A stretch of 64,000 nucleotides of DNA, taken from the NCBI GenBank assembly GCA_905250125.1, contig CAJNOL010000359.1:1-64000 (forward strand), read 5' to 3'. A program made the translations under genes and the position numbers. The DNA is from Rotaria sordida (Eukaryota > Rotifera > Eurotatoria > Philodinida > Philodinidae). Positions 25,867 through 39,100 of this stretch are shown here, in pieces. The notes beneath the pieces are model-generated. The model was given only the letters and a program-made list of their open reading frames with translations, did not search any database and was not told the origin of the DNA. Numbering within the stretch: position 1 is the stretch's first letter; every line of letters begins with the position of its first letter.

Positions 25867-28800
25867 TGCTTTTCTTTTTGTACTTTTATTTAATTTTAAT
25901 CATCTTCATCTTCATCTTTTGTTGTTGTTATTGTTACATTGAGGGTTATTTTATTCTTATTTATTTATTATTCTCTATTTTTGTTATTCTGACAATGATC
26001 GAGGGGAATGAGGAAAAGAAGATGTGTTTTGTTTAAGCATTTGTTATTGTTCCGTAATAACACTAAACATCAAACATTTAAATATATAAGATATTATAAT
26101 CCATTTTTTTTCTTTTATTCTCTTATGATTGATAAATACAATTAAAGAACAAAATTTGAATGATCATAGAATTGTTAAGGAATATTTTTGATTATGAATT
26201 ATGGTAACAGATGGCATAAGAAATAACAATTATACTTTTACAAAAACAGTACACAAAATAGTGTAAATAATAGAAACTGAAAGAATGTGAGTGTAGGTAC
26301 ATGAAAAGAAGGCTTACACACTACTCTTCTTTTCAAGGATTCTGAAATAAATGGCATTATTTTGATCAGATGAAATTATTATTATTATTATTATTATTTA
26401 AATTTGTCTTATCGATCAATTGGTTTTTGAAATGAGTACATTGTCTGCCACAGATACACTATCTATTACTCATAAACACTAACTCTCTATCATCCATGTT
26501 CCATTAAAGGGTTTAGTGATTAAATGTATGTTTTTTTTTTTCGTAATCAAAAGACAGTTTTTCCATTAGATTCGTTGATGGACATAGAAGAACCATCAGT
26601 ATTTGTTAATATTGAATTAATTATTTGATATTAAGTAATTGATTACATTGTTGTTCCCGGAGACTAAATAGCATTATTTAGTAGTATATGTTAATATATC
26701 TATACACAATCGGTGATTATAAATAAATGATTCTAATGATAAATATCGGTGAACACATCATAACATACATATAAAATGGGAATGGGTCATTGACAGAGAA
26801 TAGTCTTTAGACCATCACAAACAGATACCGTTTGTTATCGTGTTTTTTTTCAAAAGAGGCAGCATCTCACATCATCAAGAGACATCTTATCAACATAGAA
26901 TCACTTGGCAAAAACAAAAAGATAAGTCAATGTACATTCTCTTGCGGCTTCTAATGAGTATATGTCATGGTGTTAGTCGAAGGATCGAACAACGGCGGCG
27001 GCTCATACTATCATAAAATTTTCGTTCGTGGTGGCGGCGAAGCGGCTAAACTTGCTTTTTTACAGCGGTGACTGCTAAAAATTTCTTGAAATTGTCTATG
27101 ATTTGATGGCTGTAGCGGCAGCTCAGCTGTATGGCTTACATCTCTAGGCATATGTCTCTTGAGGCTGTTCGAATCGATTTCAATAAAAAAAAATTAAGTA
27201 TTTATGTTTCTAACTTACAATCAAACTTTATATTCGAATCATTTTGCTGACGTCAATCGTTGTATACTTGTCATTTGTCCATCATCAACATGTATCATAA
27301 ATTGTTGGGGTGCAAAACTACTTAATCAAAACTAAAACGATGTATACAACAATAATCGGATTCATTAAATCTATTGAATGATAAATATTTGCTTTATCTT
27401 TCATTCCATTCATGTCGCGAAGGTCGAGAAGATGTTGAAGATGGAGCACAATTCAACGCATCTGTCATCGAACAACAGCCAAAAAGATAGAACAAATCCA
27501 TTGCCTTATTAATGATGACCTTCATATTACAATTGATGAATTTCAAACACAAACTAATCTGAATCATAGCACCGTTCAATGAGTAATCTTCGATCATCGT
27601 AAACTAAAAATGATTACGGCTAGTTCATTTTCAACATCTTTTTCGAGCTTCACAAAACTATTCCAATGTCATTGTTGAATTACTGTTCTAAGAAATGGAT
27701 GGCGCAAACAAAAGATATATATAGTATAATGTGAAATTTATTGTAGAAGCGAAAGTTTTCTCCATCTAACAAAATCAGAAGTGAATAGCTTTGATTGAAA
27801 TTTTTCTATTATCACATCAACTGAAGATCTGTGAAATATTATTGAATTCTATAGTACTGTTTGGACTAACAGTATATACAATAGATATCAAAATTATTCA
27901 ATTATAGTAGATAATCTTATCTTAGACTCATCTGGTTTCCGTCAGATTACAACCTATACTTTCTAGTCTACTAGTAATAACTTTCAGAACAATCCATTAA
28001 TCTGTTTAGTTTTTATTAACGATACAATCACAGCATGCCATTTTGTCATTCTTCCAAAAGTATCCAATCACTTTCGCTATAATACACAATTCAATAGAAT
28101 ACTAGCGCTCTACGTGATTTCTATAATGCTTAGCTAATTTTATTGTTCAATATGTCGTTAGCAAGAGCAATACAAATTGTATCAGATATTCTATTTGAAC
28201 AGATATTTCATGTTGAAAACTTGTTTTAGTCATCACCTATGTATACATTCAATCACGAATAAACGTTCTCGTACTGTCTTATTTACGCCTCGAAGAAGGT
28301 AATAGTTGTTTTGAACTGTGTGGAGTTATGGAGATTTTTTTTCCTGTAGGAAACTCTTATATTTGAAATCAAAACAAATATTATCATTTAAGTTATATAT
28401 CTTTCTTACACTATGAATAGCAAGAGTAAAAAGCTTACAATAGTCCTATAGCAACAACCTAAGTACAATTCTCACTAAATATATAGGAAATTTTTACGCG
28501 TCATATCTTTATAGATAGAGGATGAAATTTAGAACAGCGCTGTATGTTAAATTTCATTTGATACATTCTTGTTTGGCGAGATACATATAAACTCTGTTGC
28601 TAAGATTGCAATAAGCTATTTTTACTTCTGCTATCTATAGTGTAACCAAGGTAAAGAACTTACGAGATATAATCGACTTTGATTTCAAATATAAGAGTTT
28701 CGTACAGAAAAAGATTTTCTACAAATTCATTACCTTCTTCAATACGTGAACAAGACAATACAAGAACGTCTATCTACGTATTTTCGGACTCTCCATTCTT

Positions 28801-29442
28801 GAGATCATCACAACGGGAAATAATAACTTTTGATGTGTGTGCCTAATAAGTAAAAAAGAAAAAGAAAAAGAAAACTCTCAAGGGACTACATAAATGGTGT
28901 GCTTTGCATCGCATTAATAATACAGTACGTATACGGCCACATTATGATGATTCGAAATGACTAACCTGAAATATTAGACAATGTTTAATTTTATTCATAA
29001 TAGCTCAGCTTTAACAAGATGAATTTAACATATGTCTACCTTTCGAGACACAAGTCAATAGAACACATTTGAAAAGAACAAAGTAGAAATTGATAATAGA
29101 AATTTAACAAAACTCACTATAAAAATTCCAGTCGAGATGTCGTTAGTTGAAACGTAAGAAAAATTTATATTTGATTGGTTCTTTTTTACCTGCAATTAAA
29201 TGATTAATCAATTGATTTTAAAGTAAAAATATATAGTCTCGTGCTTACCTGGTGTTATTTTGTTTGCTTTATAAACGACTAGTTATACAATACCGTTGCT
29301 ATTACGTTTGACAAATAATCAAAATAGTCGTACAAAAGAAACAGGCGTTTTTTTTTTATTTGCTTCAAACTAAATTTTTACTGATACTGTATATAAATAC
29401 AGAACATTTTCTTTGTTTTATTTTAGATAAAATAAGAAAAAA
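25867..29442. other. Intergenic, CARS1 to DENND11
   Basis: 3.6 kb without a supported gene. Contents: an ATT triplet run near 26377-26400; a locally GC-richer patch at about 26940-27140 with several gcggcgg-type triplets; a CRE palindrome TGACGTCA at 27248-27255; the foldback at 28264-28770; a short aaaaag repeat near 28855-28875. The DENND11 promoter must lie at the right end; a pyrimidine/AG acceptor is at 29425-29426, 16 bp before its ATG. Confidence 0.45.
28264..28770. repeat. Foldback element (about 507 bp)
   Basis: Left end cgttctcgtactgtcttatt with cgaagaaggtaat is mirrored at the right by attaccttcttc with aagacaatacaagaacg. Inner matches include aactcttatatttgaaatca facing tgatttcaaatataagagtt. 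The centre is less symmetric. Noncoding. Confidence 0.65.
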
Positions 29443-32071
29443 ATGATTAATGATAATGATGATGATGTACCTTTATTAAATGATAATGATGATAATGAAC
29501 AATTCATAACAGCAGAAGATAGTCAACCAAATGTTGAAGCAGTTTTTGTCGTTACTTTTGATGTTAAATATGGTAAAATTGATAATAAATTTTTCTTTTA
29601 TTTATTTATTTTATCGATTTTATAAATATTCTAGGTAATATAATTGAATTTCAAATGCCAGAAAAAGAACATATGTTACTAAGTGGTGTGGAATATAAAG
29701 CAATACCAAGTGGATCCCATCATATTAATCAAGATTTTGTGTAAGAGTTAATCTTTCTATTTACAATTAACAGATTCTTTGAAATGAAAATACTTATGGG
29801 AGGATGGATACTAGTAAAAACTGCGGACACTCACAGTGACCTTGGTTTCAATTATAAAAAATAACGATCATTACCTTGATTTTTATTTGTAAACAATCAA
29901 AGTAATCATGTGTGTCTAAAGTTTCCACAGTTACTCATGGAGAATTTTTAAGAGTTTCAAAATATCATTTCTGTGGGTCCCATTCTATAAGTTTTTTCTT
30001 AAAGAGCATATCAGGCTAGTGTGCCTGGTAGAGTTCTTTTTTGTTAAATTCTTTCTTTTTATTCAATGAAAAAGGATGAGCAAGTTCAATACCTTGAAAA
30101 ACTCTCAAAAAATGATCATCTATTTATAGAAGTGGTTTGTTAATATAATAATAATAAAGCTTAATTCAAAAAAATGGACTCTGACACATTAAAAAAAAAA
30201 GCATATTTTTCAATCAGAAGGTGATAGAAATTACCAAAAATTTTGGCAAAAAAACGAGTTGCCAAACAAAAAATCATGTCATTTATGAAAGATCACACGT
30301 CAGACTGTTTACCTCAATTTCAATTTTTCTGACGAAAGTTGACTTTTTTTTTTAAAGGAGAGCTTTTAACCGAAAGAGAATCATGAGAGTGAATCAATGA
30401 TTCACTATGCTATGCAGAATAAAAATTTCAAATTCTAACATATTTTGACAATGTTAATATTTGTTTAGATATTTTCGTCATGAAAATAAATATGGATTGG
30501 CTTGTTTAGCTCGAGCAGATATTACAAATGATGATGATGGATCAGCTTTGTCAGTAATCGATCAATCACAGCGTGGTATGCGGATTAAATCTGTTGGTAT
30601 TTTAACTTCATCTATTATACATATTCAATCATATCTTTCTCTTTTACAAACTGAAGCTAGGTTATTAATCTGTACATTCTCTTAATAAAAAAATGATTAT
30701 CTAATCAATATTTAGAATTTATCTGAGTCAAGCATCAGCCAATTATGATGGTTTAAAACGACTTCTTATAAGACAGGAACAACCAATATCAGTTCCTGCT
30801 TCTATTTATGTAAGAATTTGCTAAAATTAAAGCACTTTATTCTAATGATAAAACATTTATCAAATGTGTTTAGTATGTATATCGCACTAGAAGATAATTG
30901 ACATAACATATGTTGCAAAAGAGAAAGGTCATATCATTGATAGATATGATATTACTTTTAGTTAAAAGAACAAGTTTGTTTATAAAACAAATACAAGAAT
31001 AGATTAAATTGATTCTCCAGATATTTATCGCTTAGTAGAAAGTCCTTGGAAGCGAAAAAAAAACCATTTTGAATTCTTTGTATTGATACACTCTTCAAAT
31101 ATTGACAAATTTATCTATTCATTAAAATTGAGTGAACCAACTGTAAAAAAGAAAAAGATGCAAATGTCTTCTGTGCGCTTTCTTCTTCTTCTTCTTCTTC
31201 TCAATGAAAAAAAATTATATGAAGTCATGATTTTATCAGTACGACAAAAAAAAGTTTTTTTTTTTCTTTTTATAGGACTCTTTATTCGCTCAATTTATTC
31301 AACAATTTGGTGCATCTGTCTTTCCACTTTCAAGGTTAATCCTGCTTGGCAAACGTATTTTATTTTACTCACGTTCACCTATTGGACCTCTTTGTAATGC
31401 AGGTAAATACTTTTCTTTTTTCTATTATTAAAAAAAAAGAAAATCTAAACCTCTTATATAGTTTATTTTACTCATATTATTAATCAATCGGTAAATCCAC
31501 TTTTTTTAATCACTATTGCGGATTTATCAATGCTCAATAATGAACAATCTTATATTGGTTGTACAACAGAAAGAATTTTTAAAGAAAAAACACATATTTA
31601 TGATGTATTTATTGATTGTGATAATCAAATTGTTTTCCATACAAATGATTCAATTTTACAGTCCATTGTTAAAATAACACGTCACGATTATAATCGCTTA
31701 AAAAAGACCTTGACGTAAGTTAAATCGTCTTAAAAATTGAAATAGAATGTATATATATACTTTGTTCGATGACATAATATTAATGTATTATTATTCATAT
31801 TGGAATTTTCTTTGTTTCTTTTAGTTTGAATTCTTTTATTAATATTGGTAATCATTTATCTCGATTATTGAATCAATTATCTCAATCAAATGATAATAAA
31901 CAAATGACTAAAGAAAATTTTCATTCTATTGATCTTCATCAACATTATGATCGTTTATTTCTTAATGAATATATTCGAATACATCATATTCCAAATGTGA
32001 CTATAAGTAATCCAAGCTCAATATTTTTTCCTGTTTCACCTTGTTGTTCTTGTTGTCTGGATTTCAATTGA
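29443..32071 (+). CDS. DENND11: DENN domain protein DENND11 (LCHN-like)
   Basis: Seven exons (29443-29572, 29635-29740, 30469-30660, 30716-30809, 31276-31402, 31462-31714, 31825-32071) give 382 residues, shorter than vertebrate DENND11. The order of conserved segments follows the family: FVVTFDVKYGNIIEFQMP, GVEYKAIPSGSHHINQDFVY, YGLACLARADI, RGMRIKSVGIL, LSRLILLGKRILFYS, then YIGCTTERIFKEKTHIYDV (the CTTEKIFEEK box). DENN proteins generally act as Rab guanine-nucleotide exchange factors; the specific Rab is unknown. The N-terminus is acidic, with DDD and NDN runs. Introns 2 and 4 are 0.5-0.7 kb; intron 2 holds a weak inverted repeat near 29815-29940. Confidence 0.9.
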
Positions 32072-33159
32072 TTTTTAATTTTAGTTTGACAGAACAAAAA
32101 AAAGAATTATATTTGATCTCAATTTAATTTTTCTTTTATTTTAATCATAATAATTAGTTGATGAAAAATGATTGCCTCATGTAAGAATTAGATTTTTTGT
32201 TTAATGAAAAAATGAAGATTTTCTATGAAAATATTCTATATATCCAGTATATATATATATATATACACATTAGATTTGACAACCTTATTTATTCTATTTC
32301 TCATTAACATCCAATGTCGCGTCAACAAAATCATTTGTTCTTTGTGCCTCATTATCGTCCCTATCTTACCATTAGTTGACAATATCTTTCACGCTTCTTT
32401 ACATTCTGCCTATAGACACAAAGAAATAAGTCAATCTCTTAGAAGCTTACGCATGTCTTGAATACATGAAGGGGCGTGAGACGGCAGACATCCGTATGTA
32501 ACTAAAGAATAGTAAACGATAACTATTCTTTCTTCTTTTTTTTTGTAGACAATCACTAGTAAATATGTACAAAACGTAGCTATAGTTCTTTTTTCTCTTC
32601 TTCTATTGAGTTTCATTGTTTTGTTGAGTACTGTAGACAAAGAACAGAATCTCTTGTATACTGTCATTGCATAAGCATTTTTCTCTGAATACAATAAAAA
32701 GAAAGAAAGAGAATAGATCATTTAATGACAATACCTCTAGAACTTTTTTTTTGTCTATAGTTTGCTATGATACTGTTGATTTCTCTCTGATAATTGAGAT
32801 AGACTGTTTATACATCTCCAAGAACATTCCTGTTTTTATCCTTCACTCGTCTATTTTTATATGTTTGTTGACATTCATTGTTTTACATCTAACAAAAGGA
32901 GAAAAAGAGTCCTTCTATAATCATAATAAATACAAGAGCTTTACTCTATAAACCATTTTTCTCGCGACATTTCGATAAAAAAAAAAATGAGAAGTACTTT
33001 ATTTACTAGACAAGATATCATGACTATAAAAAAAAAATCTCCTACACTTATATATTCACGTGGTCAAATCTGGCGTTTTTTTCTCTCATATATTGTAGAT
33101 GGTAAAGTAAAAACAAAGGCATAAGTAATAAAAACTTTTGTTCGAATATATCGAACATT
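32072..33159. other. Intergenic, DENND11 to FHOD
   Basis: 1.09 kb with no supported gene. AT-rich, with a short TA run near 32250. It should contain the FHOD promoter; no distinct element is picked. Confidence 0.35.
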
Positions 33160-36100
33160 ATGTTGAATTCGCAAGTAACAGAAATTTATCCTGATAATGT
33201 TAATTCAACTTCATCAACATTACAATGTCGTATACAATATCTTGACGATGTCGACCCATTTTCAAGTGTCAATTTACCAGAACCAGCTCGACCTCCGTCC
33301 TTTACATTTTTGACATCAACTATTTTAAGCAATCAATTACAGAGTGTACATAAAGTTCTTAACGCACCCCATCAAGTAAATAAATAACTTCATAAGATAA
33401 TATATTCGAAGAATTTCTTTTTTTTTTTTTTTATTGTTTATAGATTTCTGATTGTACACTTCAATTATGTCGACAAGATGGAACTAAAACTGAATTTGGA
33501 CCATATCTTGAATTAGATCAAACATTAGATGAACAACGTGAAGATATTGAAAGTTTTACAGAAGGGTCAGTTTATTGTATTATTGATTGAAAAACATAAT
33601 AATTATAATTAGTATTATTTTTTGTTTAAAGATATAAATGGTCAATTGTTCTTCGTACACAACTTAATGTTCGAGTTCAAGCTTGTATAGGTAAAATAGA
33701 AAAAAAAATAATTTTATTATTTTTTTCTTATAAAAAATTTTTATTTCTAGATAAATTACTGAATTCAGATGGACGTGAATTACGAAGATCATTATTTTCA
33801 TTAAAACAAATTTTTCAAGTATAGAAATAAAAAAAAAAGAAAATTGATCGATTTTTTTATTAATGTTTTTTTTTTCTTTCAAGGATGATAAAGATCTTGT
33901 ACATGAATTTGTTAATAACCAAGGTTTACAATGTTTAATTAAAATTGGTGGTGCAGCTGATCAAAATTATCAAAATTATATTTTACGAGGTAGAGAAAAA
34001 AAGTCTTTTATTTTTTATTAAATTATTAAGAAAAAATTTTTTTTCTTATTAAATAGCACTTGGTCAATTAATGTTATATGTTGATGGAATGAATGCTGTT
34101 ATAAATCAAAATGAAGTTACTCAATGGCTTTATTCATTAGTAGAATCAAGTGTATGAAAATAAAAATTTCCTTTATTAATAGACGAGCAGGGGGATCGTT
34201 AAGTGATAAAATGGGTCCATTCGGAATTGAATTTATTATTTCTTAAATAGTCGACTCGGATATCAGAAGTTAATTGCCATTCAATTTAGATTTCATTCCG
34301 GTTGCGTACGGTTGACTGTAAACTCGATAGTATTTGTTCTTCATGGATGCATATTATGCAATTTTTCTATGAACTTTTCCTTGCGTTTTCAGCGCTTGTA
34401 ATTTAAATCATTAATCGCATGAAAGCTCTTTCTTTCCTCTACTAAATGGCATCTAGTAGTATAGCAAAATATTATTCTTTTCCTTTTACTATTAAGTGAC
34501 CTTGTTCGCTTATATGTACAAGATGCGGACATATATGGCAAGGTTCCATCATTATTGCGCTTTTCAAGCAGCGATCTACTTTAAATTATATACTATCCGA
34601 TAGACTTTTCAAAGCTCTACAACATGATATTATTATGTGGGGTTTAATTTGTAGGCAAGACATTTTAGTCAAACAGAAAATGTTCATGACTGCTAAAAGT
34701 TATCCTTTTTGACTGATATTTCAAAAATTTTTTTGAAATGTAGAAAGATTCAAAATGACAAATGAATAATGACTGACTTTATTTTTCAACGTGAATCAAG
34801 GTTGAATTTTCGAACGGCAACAAAAATTGCCGGAGAATTTTGTCAAATATATAGATTAACTCAGTTTTTTTTTCTGCTATTGCTGACAAATTAGTCTCAA
34901 CGTCTTAATATTATTTGGTAGAACTGTTTGTGAAATAATAAACTCAATTTCGAGAGAACGCAGAAGGGAAGGTCGATTTCATTGTTTAACAACTACTTTG
35001 TTTTCGAACTATTTTTCTTTGTTCTAGTTTCGACTTGTTGTAAAAACAAGTTTAAAACTTTTAATTGTATTTGCTGAATATACTGAATCGAATGTTGCAT
35101 TAATCATATCAGCTGTAACACAAGTTGATCGATCAGCTAAACGTTTATTATGGTCAAATGCAATGAAAATATTAAATGAAATGGATAATTCATCATCAGA
35201 AGTTGTTTTATTAATTATTACATTATTTAATACAGTTTTATCAGCTATATCTGATCAAGATACGTTTTATGATATGACCGATGCATTAGAAGAACAAGGA
35301 ATGCAACGATGTACACAATTTTTTCTAAATAGAAAACCAGCTGAAGCTGATCTTATTGAACAATTTCATATTTATGATGTATGTTCGAAGTTTTCTAGTT
35401 CAATAGTAATGATAACATAGATAGAATCAAGTTATTTTGAATCTATGTAAATTTTTAAAGATTTTTCGAGATTAGTTTATATTGAGCCATACAAAAGTTT
35501 TTCTTTTTGTTCTATGTTATATACTGAAGAATATTCAAAGCAGATCGAATTGTATTTTAAAGATTTTTATTAAAAAAATTTAATAGTTGAATATTATTAA
35601 ATACATTTACAATATTTAACATTCTTTCATAATCATATGAAGAAAAAAAATCTATTTATAAACTTGACCTTCAATTAATTCTTTATGATAATAGATTAAA
35701 ATTTTTTTTAATTTTAGGCTGCTCTTCGACGTGAAGATGGTGAAGATGATGCAACAATTGTTCAATCAATAAGGTATGTATTTATCTTGATTTTGTTAAG
35801 CAAATAGATCTGATTGTAATATAAATGAGAGTAAAAAAAAAAAACCAAGCGTACTTTTAAACATTAGATCTCCATCCTTATCCAATATCTATGAAAATCT
35901 TATCTGGAGGTAATTTTTGTTTCATAAGTTGTTTTTTTTTTGTTATTGTTATTCGTTTTACATCACACCTCGAAAGCTACAAGAATGATAAGAGAACCTT
36001 TTTTTTCTACACTCCTTGTAATTCAGCATGTTTATCTTTCCTAAACCTAATGTTCGCATGATTATTGCATTGTATATAGGTGTACACCACGTATAAAATC

Positions 36101-39100
36101 TACATTTGATCGTATATCATCACGTCGTTATTCATCTGTTGATTCAAATTGTTCATATGATAATCAGCAAGAATCTAGAATAATTTCTAATAATAATAAT
36201 CAAGATATTTGTCAAAATCATTTGAATTTAACCGATTCAACATTGCCACAATATGATAATGTGATCATGTCATCGAATGAACAAGATGATTCAACCGTAT
36301 CATTCAATGTTGATATAGATGATGATGATAATGATGAGTATGCTTATTTTATTTTACATTGCCGCTTTTCTTTTTTTTTTCTTCTTCTCTTCCTTTTCCT
36401 TGTACAATGTCAGCAGGTTTTTGTTTTGCTTGGATGCTTCTTCTTCTTCTTCTTCTTTTCATCATTTATTGATTATTATCTTTCAGGCGAAAAACACGAG
36501 TTAAAAGTATGATTGATAATCGTCAAAGTATTCGACGAAGTTCATCGCATACATACCAACCTACGATTTCATCGTTTCAAAAAAAAGAACAAGAAATGTA
36601 AATAAATGAAATCTTTTTTTTTTTGTTTATTATTAAAATTCAAATTATTTAAATGAAAATGTAATTTAGATCAAAACCATTACCAGATAGTACGGTTCTT
36701 CGTCGAATGCAAAATCGATGGGAAACAGAAATTTTGCATCGTGAAGTACCTCGAACAACACGAATTGAACGTAATCGTGATCGTTGGGAAACAACAAATG
36801 ATGATCAAATTCCATTATCTGATACAAATCAATCAACAATGCCTCAACAGAGTAAATAATCATTGTTTTAAGGGTACTCTGCCTGCCTTTCGTGACTCAA
36901 AATATTTGATTTTTTATGGCCATTCTATAATAAGTGACCAGAATCTTGTACACTTAGAAATTTTCTCTCGGTTTTTCTTCGAGAATAGTGAAATCATTTT
37001 TGAAAAGAATGAAAAATTAATTTTGAACGAAATTTATGGGTCGACACGTTTCCGATGAACATTTTTGTTCATTTTAGCCTGCTTAAGAAGGAGCCGAAAA
37101 CTAAATGCCACAATCAGAATGTGAATATGAGCTTAGAAATTTTTTGTTCAAGAGTAGTAAGGGACGTTTCGAAAAACCTGAAAAATTATTTATAATGATG
37201 AGTTAATAGGTTATTATTTACTTTGAAAGTTTCTTTTTCGAATATAGTAAAAATTGTCGGAGTCGATCGTTTTGTAGAGTGAATACTTCTCTACAACATG
37301 TGATATTGAACTAAGTTGTAACTTTTACTTAAGCGTTTTTTAAAGAGCTGTTTTGAACGTAAAACGGTTATCGATTTTTTTCAAAAATAGAGGCACTGTG
37401 TCGAAAAATAAAAAAAATAGTGCATTTTATAGTGTAGCTTATGATCTACAAACTGATATATAAATAAACATGCCAACTTTTACTTTCGAATTCCAATAGT
37501 GAATAAATAAAATTGTACAAAATAATTTTTTGGATTTTTTAAAGATTATATCACTACTTTCGAACAAAAACTGCGATAAAATTTCTAAGTCCATATTCGA
37601 AAAGAGCACCAACTCATAGCTTTTGTGTCATCGAAAATACTTTTTAACGGTTCAAAGGTGGACAAACATCTTGTTGAAAAACTTTTCGATCGTCAGCGAG
37701 TCTGAAGTAATTAGTATCTATCTACTCAGTACATATTGAGATCTAATAATTGTCTTTAAACTTTAAAAAATTCGAGAAGAAATCAAATTTACTTAACGAA
37801 AATAACGAATTGTGTTTTTTTCAAACCAACTTTATCATGAAAAAAAATATGGGAACCCTTTCGTTTTTTCGGTCTAGTGTGTGTGATCGAGCTGAAACTT
37901 TTTCTCACATATACTGTTTATTTGAAAAAATGTTGTTTTATTGGTAGCTCTTACAAAAGAAGCTCTATTTAAAAAAACAATGGATTTTTTAGGGTATCTT
38001 CGATACTTGTCTTTTTTTATTTGAAGGACAAAAAATAAAAAGTTACCTACTCCAAACAATGTATGTGTAGTGTTTGTAAAAATAATTTTGAACTCAATCG
38101 AACATAGTATCTCAAAGAAACGGGAAGGGTGAGAAGACACTGTGATCCCAGTATCTCATAGAAGGCAGCATCTCGGGACTTTTTCTCTACTCATTAAGAT
38201 CGATCTGTCCTAAAAATTTAAAACTTTTCTGATGAATCGTTCTTCCAGAAGGGAATGGAAGTACCCTTAAAGAGAAATATCGTTTTTCTTTTGTATATTT
38301 TATGAATTTTATTTCTTGTAGTAAAACCATTAACATCCGTTGATAGTCATATCGTTCCGTCCAGTTGTTTTACACGTTCGTCATGTAATATTGAGTCTAT
38401 CTCACCTCCACCTTCTCATGCAAATGAAACACAAGTGTTTACACGAGCTGTATTTACTCATCAAAAAAATTCAAATAGTAATGGTACAGTTGAAACATTA
38501 GCACGTCAAATAGGTATATCAACAATGAATGGTAATGATACATCATTAACAAATGGTCAACCAACTGTATTTGTAAAAGATACTAAAGTAATACCATCAT
38601 CTGAACTTATTGGTGCAGTTACAAGAGCAAAAGATGGTCAGTAGTTATGTTATATAGATTAAAAAATAAATTTTTAAATTGTAGGTTTACAAGCAGCAGT
38701 AACAGCTAAAACACCTCAAATTTCAGCAACATGTTTTGTTTTTCCTGGTCCATTACCTGATACATTAGTATCAAAACCTCTATCAGATAATGATCTTCAA
38801 TGGGACTATGTTGTTAGCAAAGTATCAGATCGTAAATTACGTGTACAAGATCTGGATTTCGAAGAACTGGATGAACAAGATGATATAGCCATTATGACTA
38901 TCGCTGCTAATCGAGGGGGACCACCTCCACCACCACCAATGATGAATGGAAATGGATTTCCTCCTCCACCAATGACAGGATGTCCTCCTCCTCCTCCTCC
39001 TCCTCCACCACCACCACCACCACCACCGCCTCCTCCATCGATAGGATGCCCACCTCCACCTCCACTTCTACCACGAGGCATGGGACCTTCACCGTTAACC

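Noticed and set aside
27394..27597. 67-codon minus-strand frame in the CARS1-DENND11 spacer
   Set aside because: Contains a few cysteines but no conserved pattern or splice continuation.
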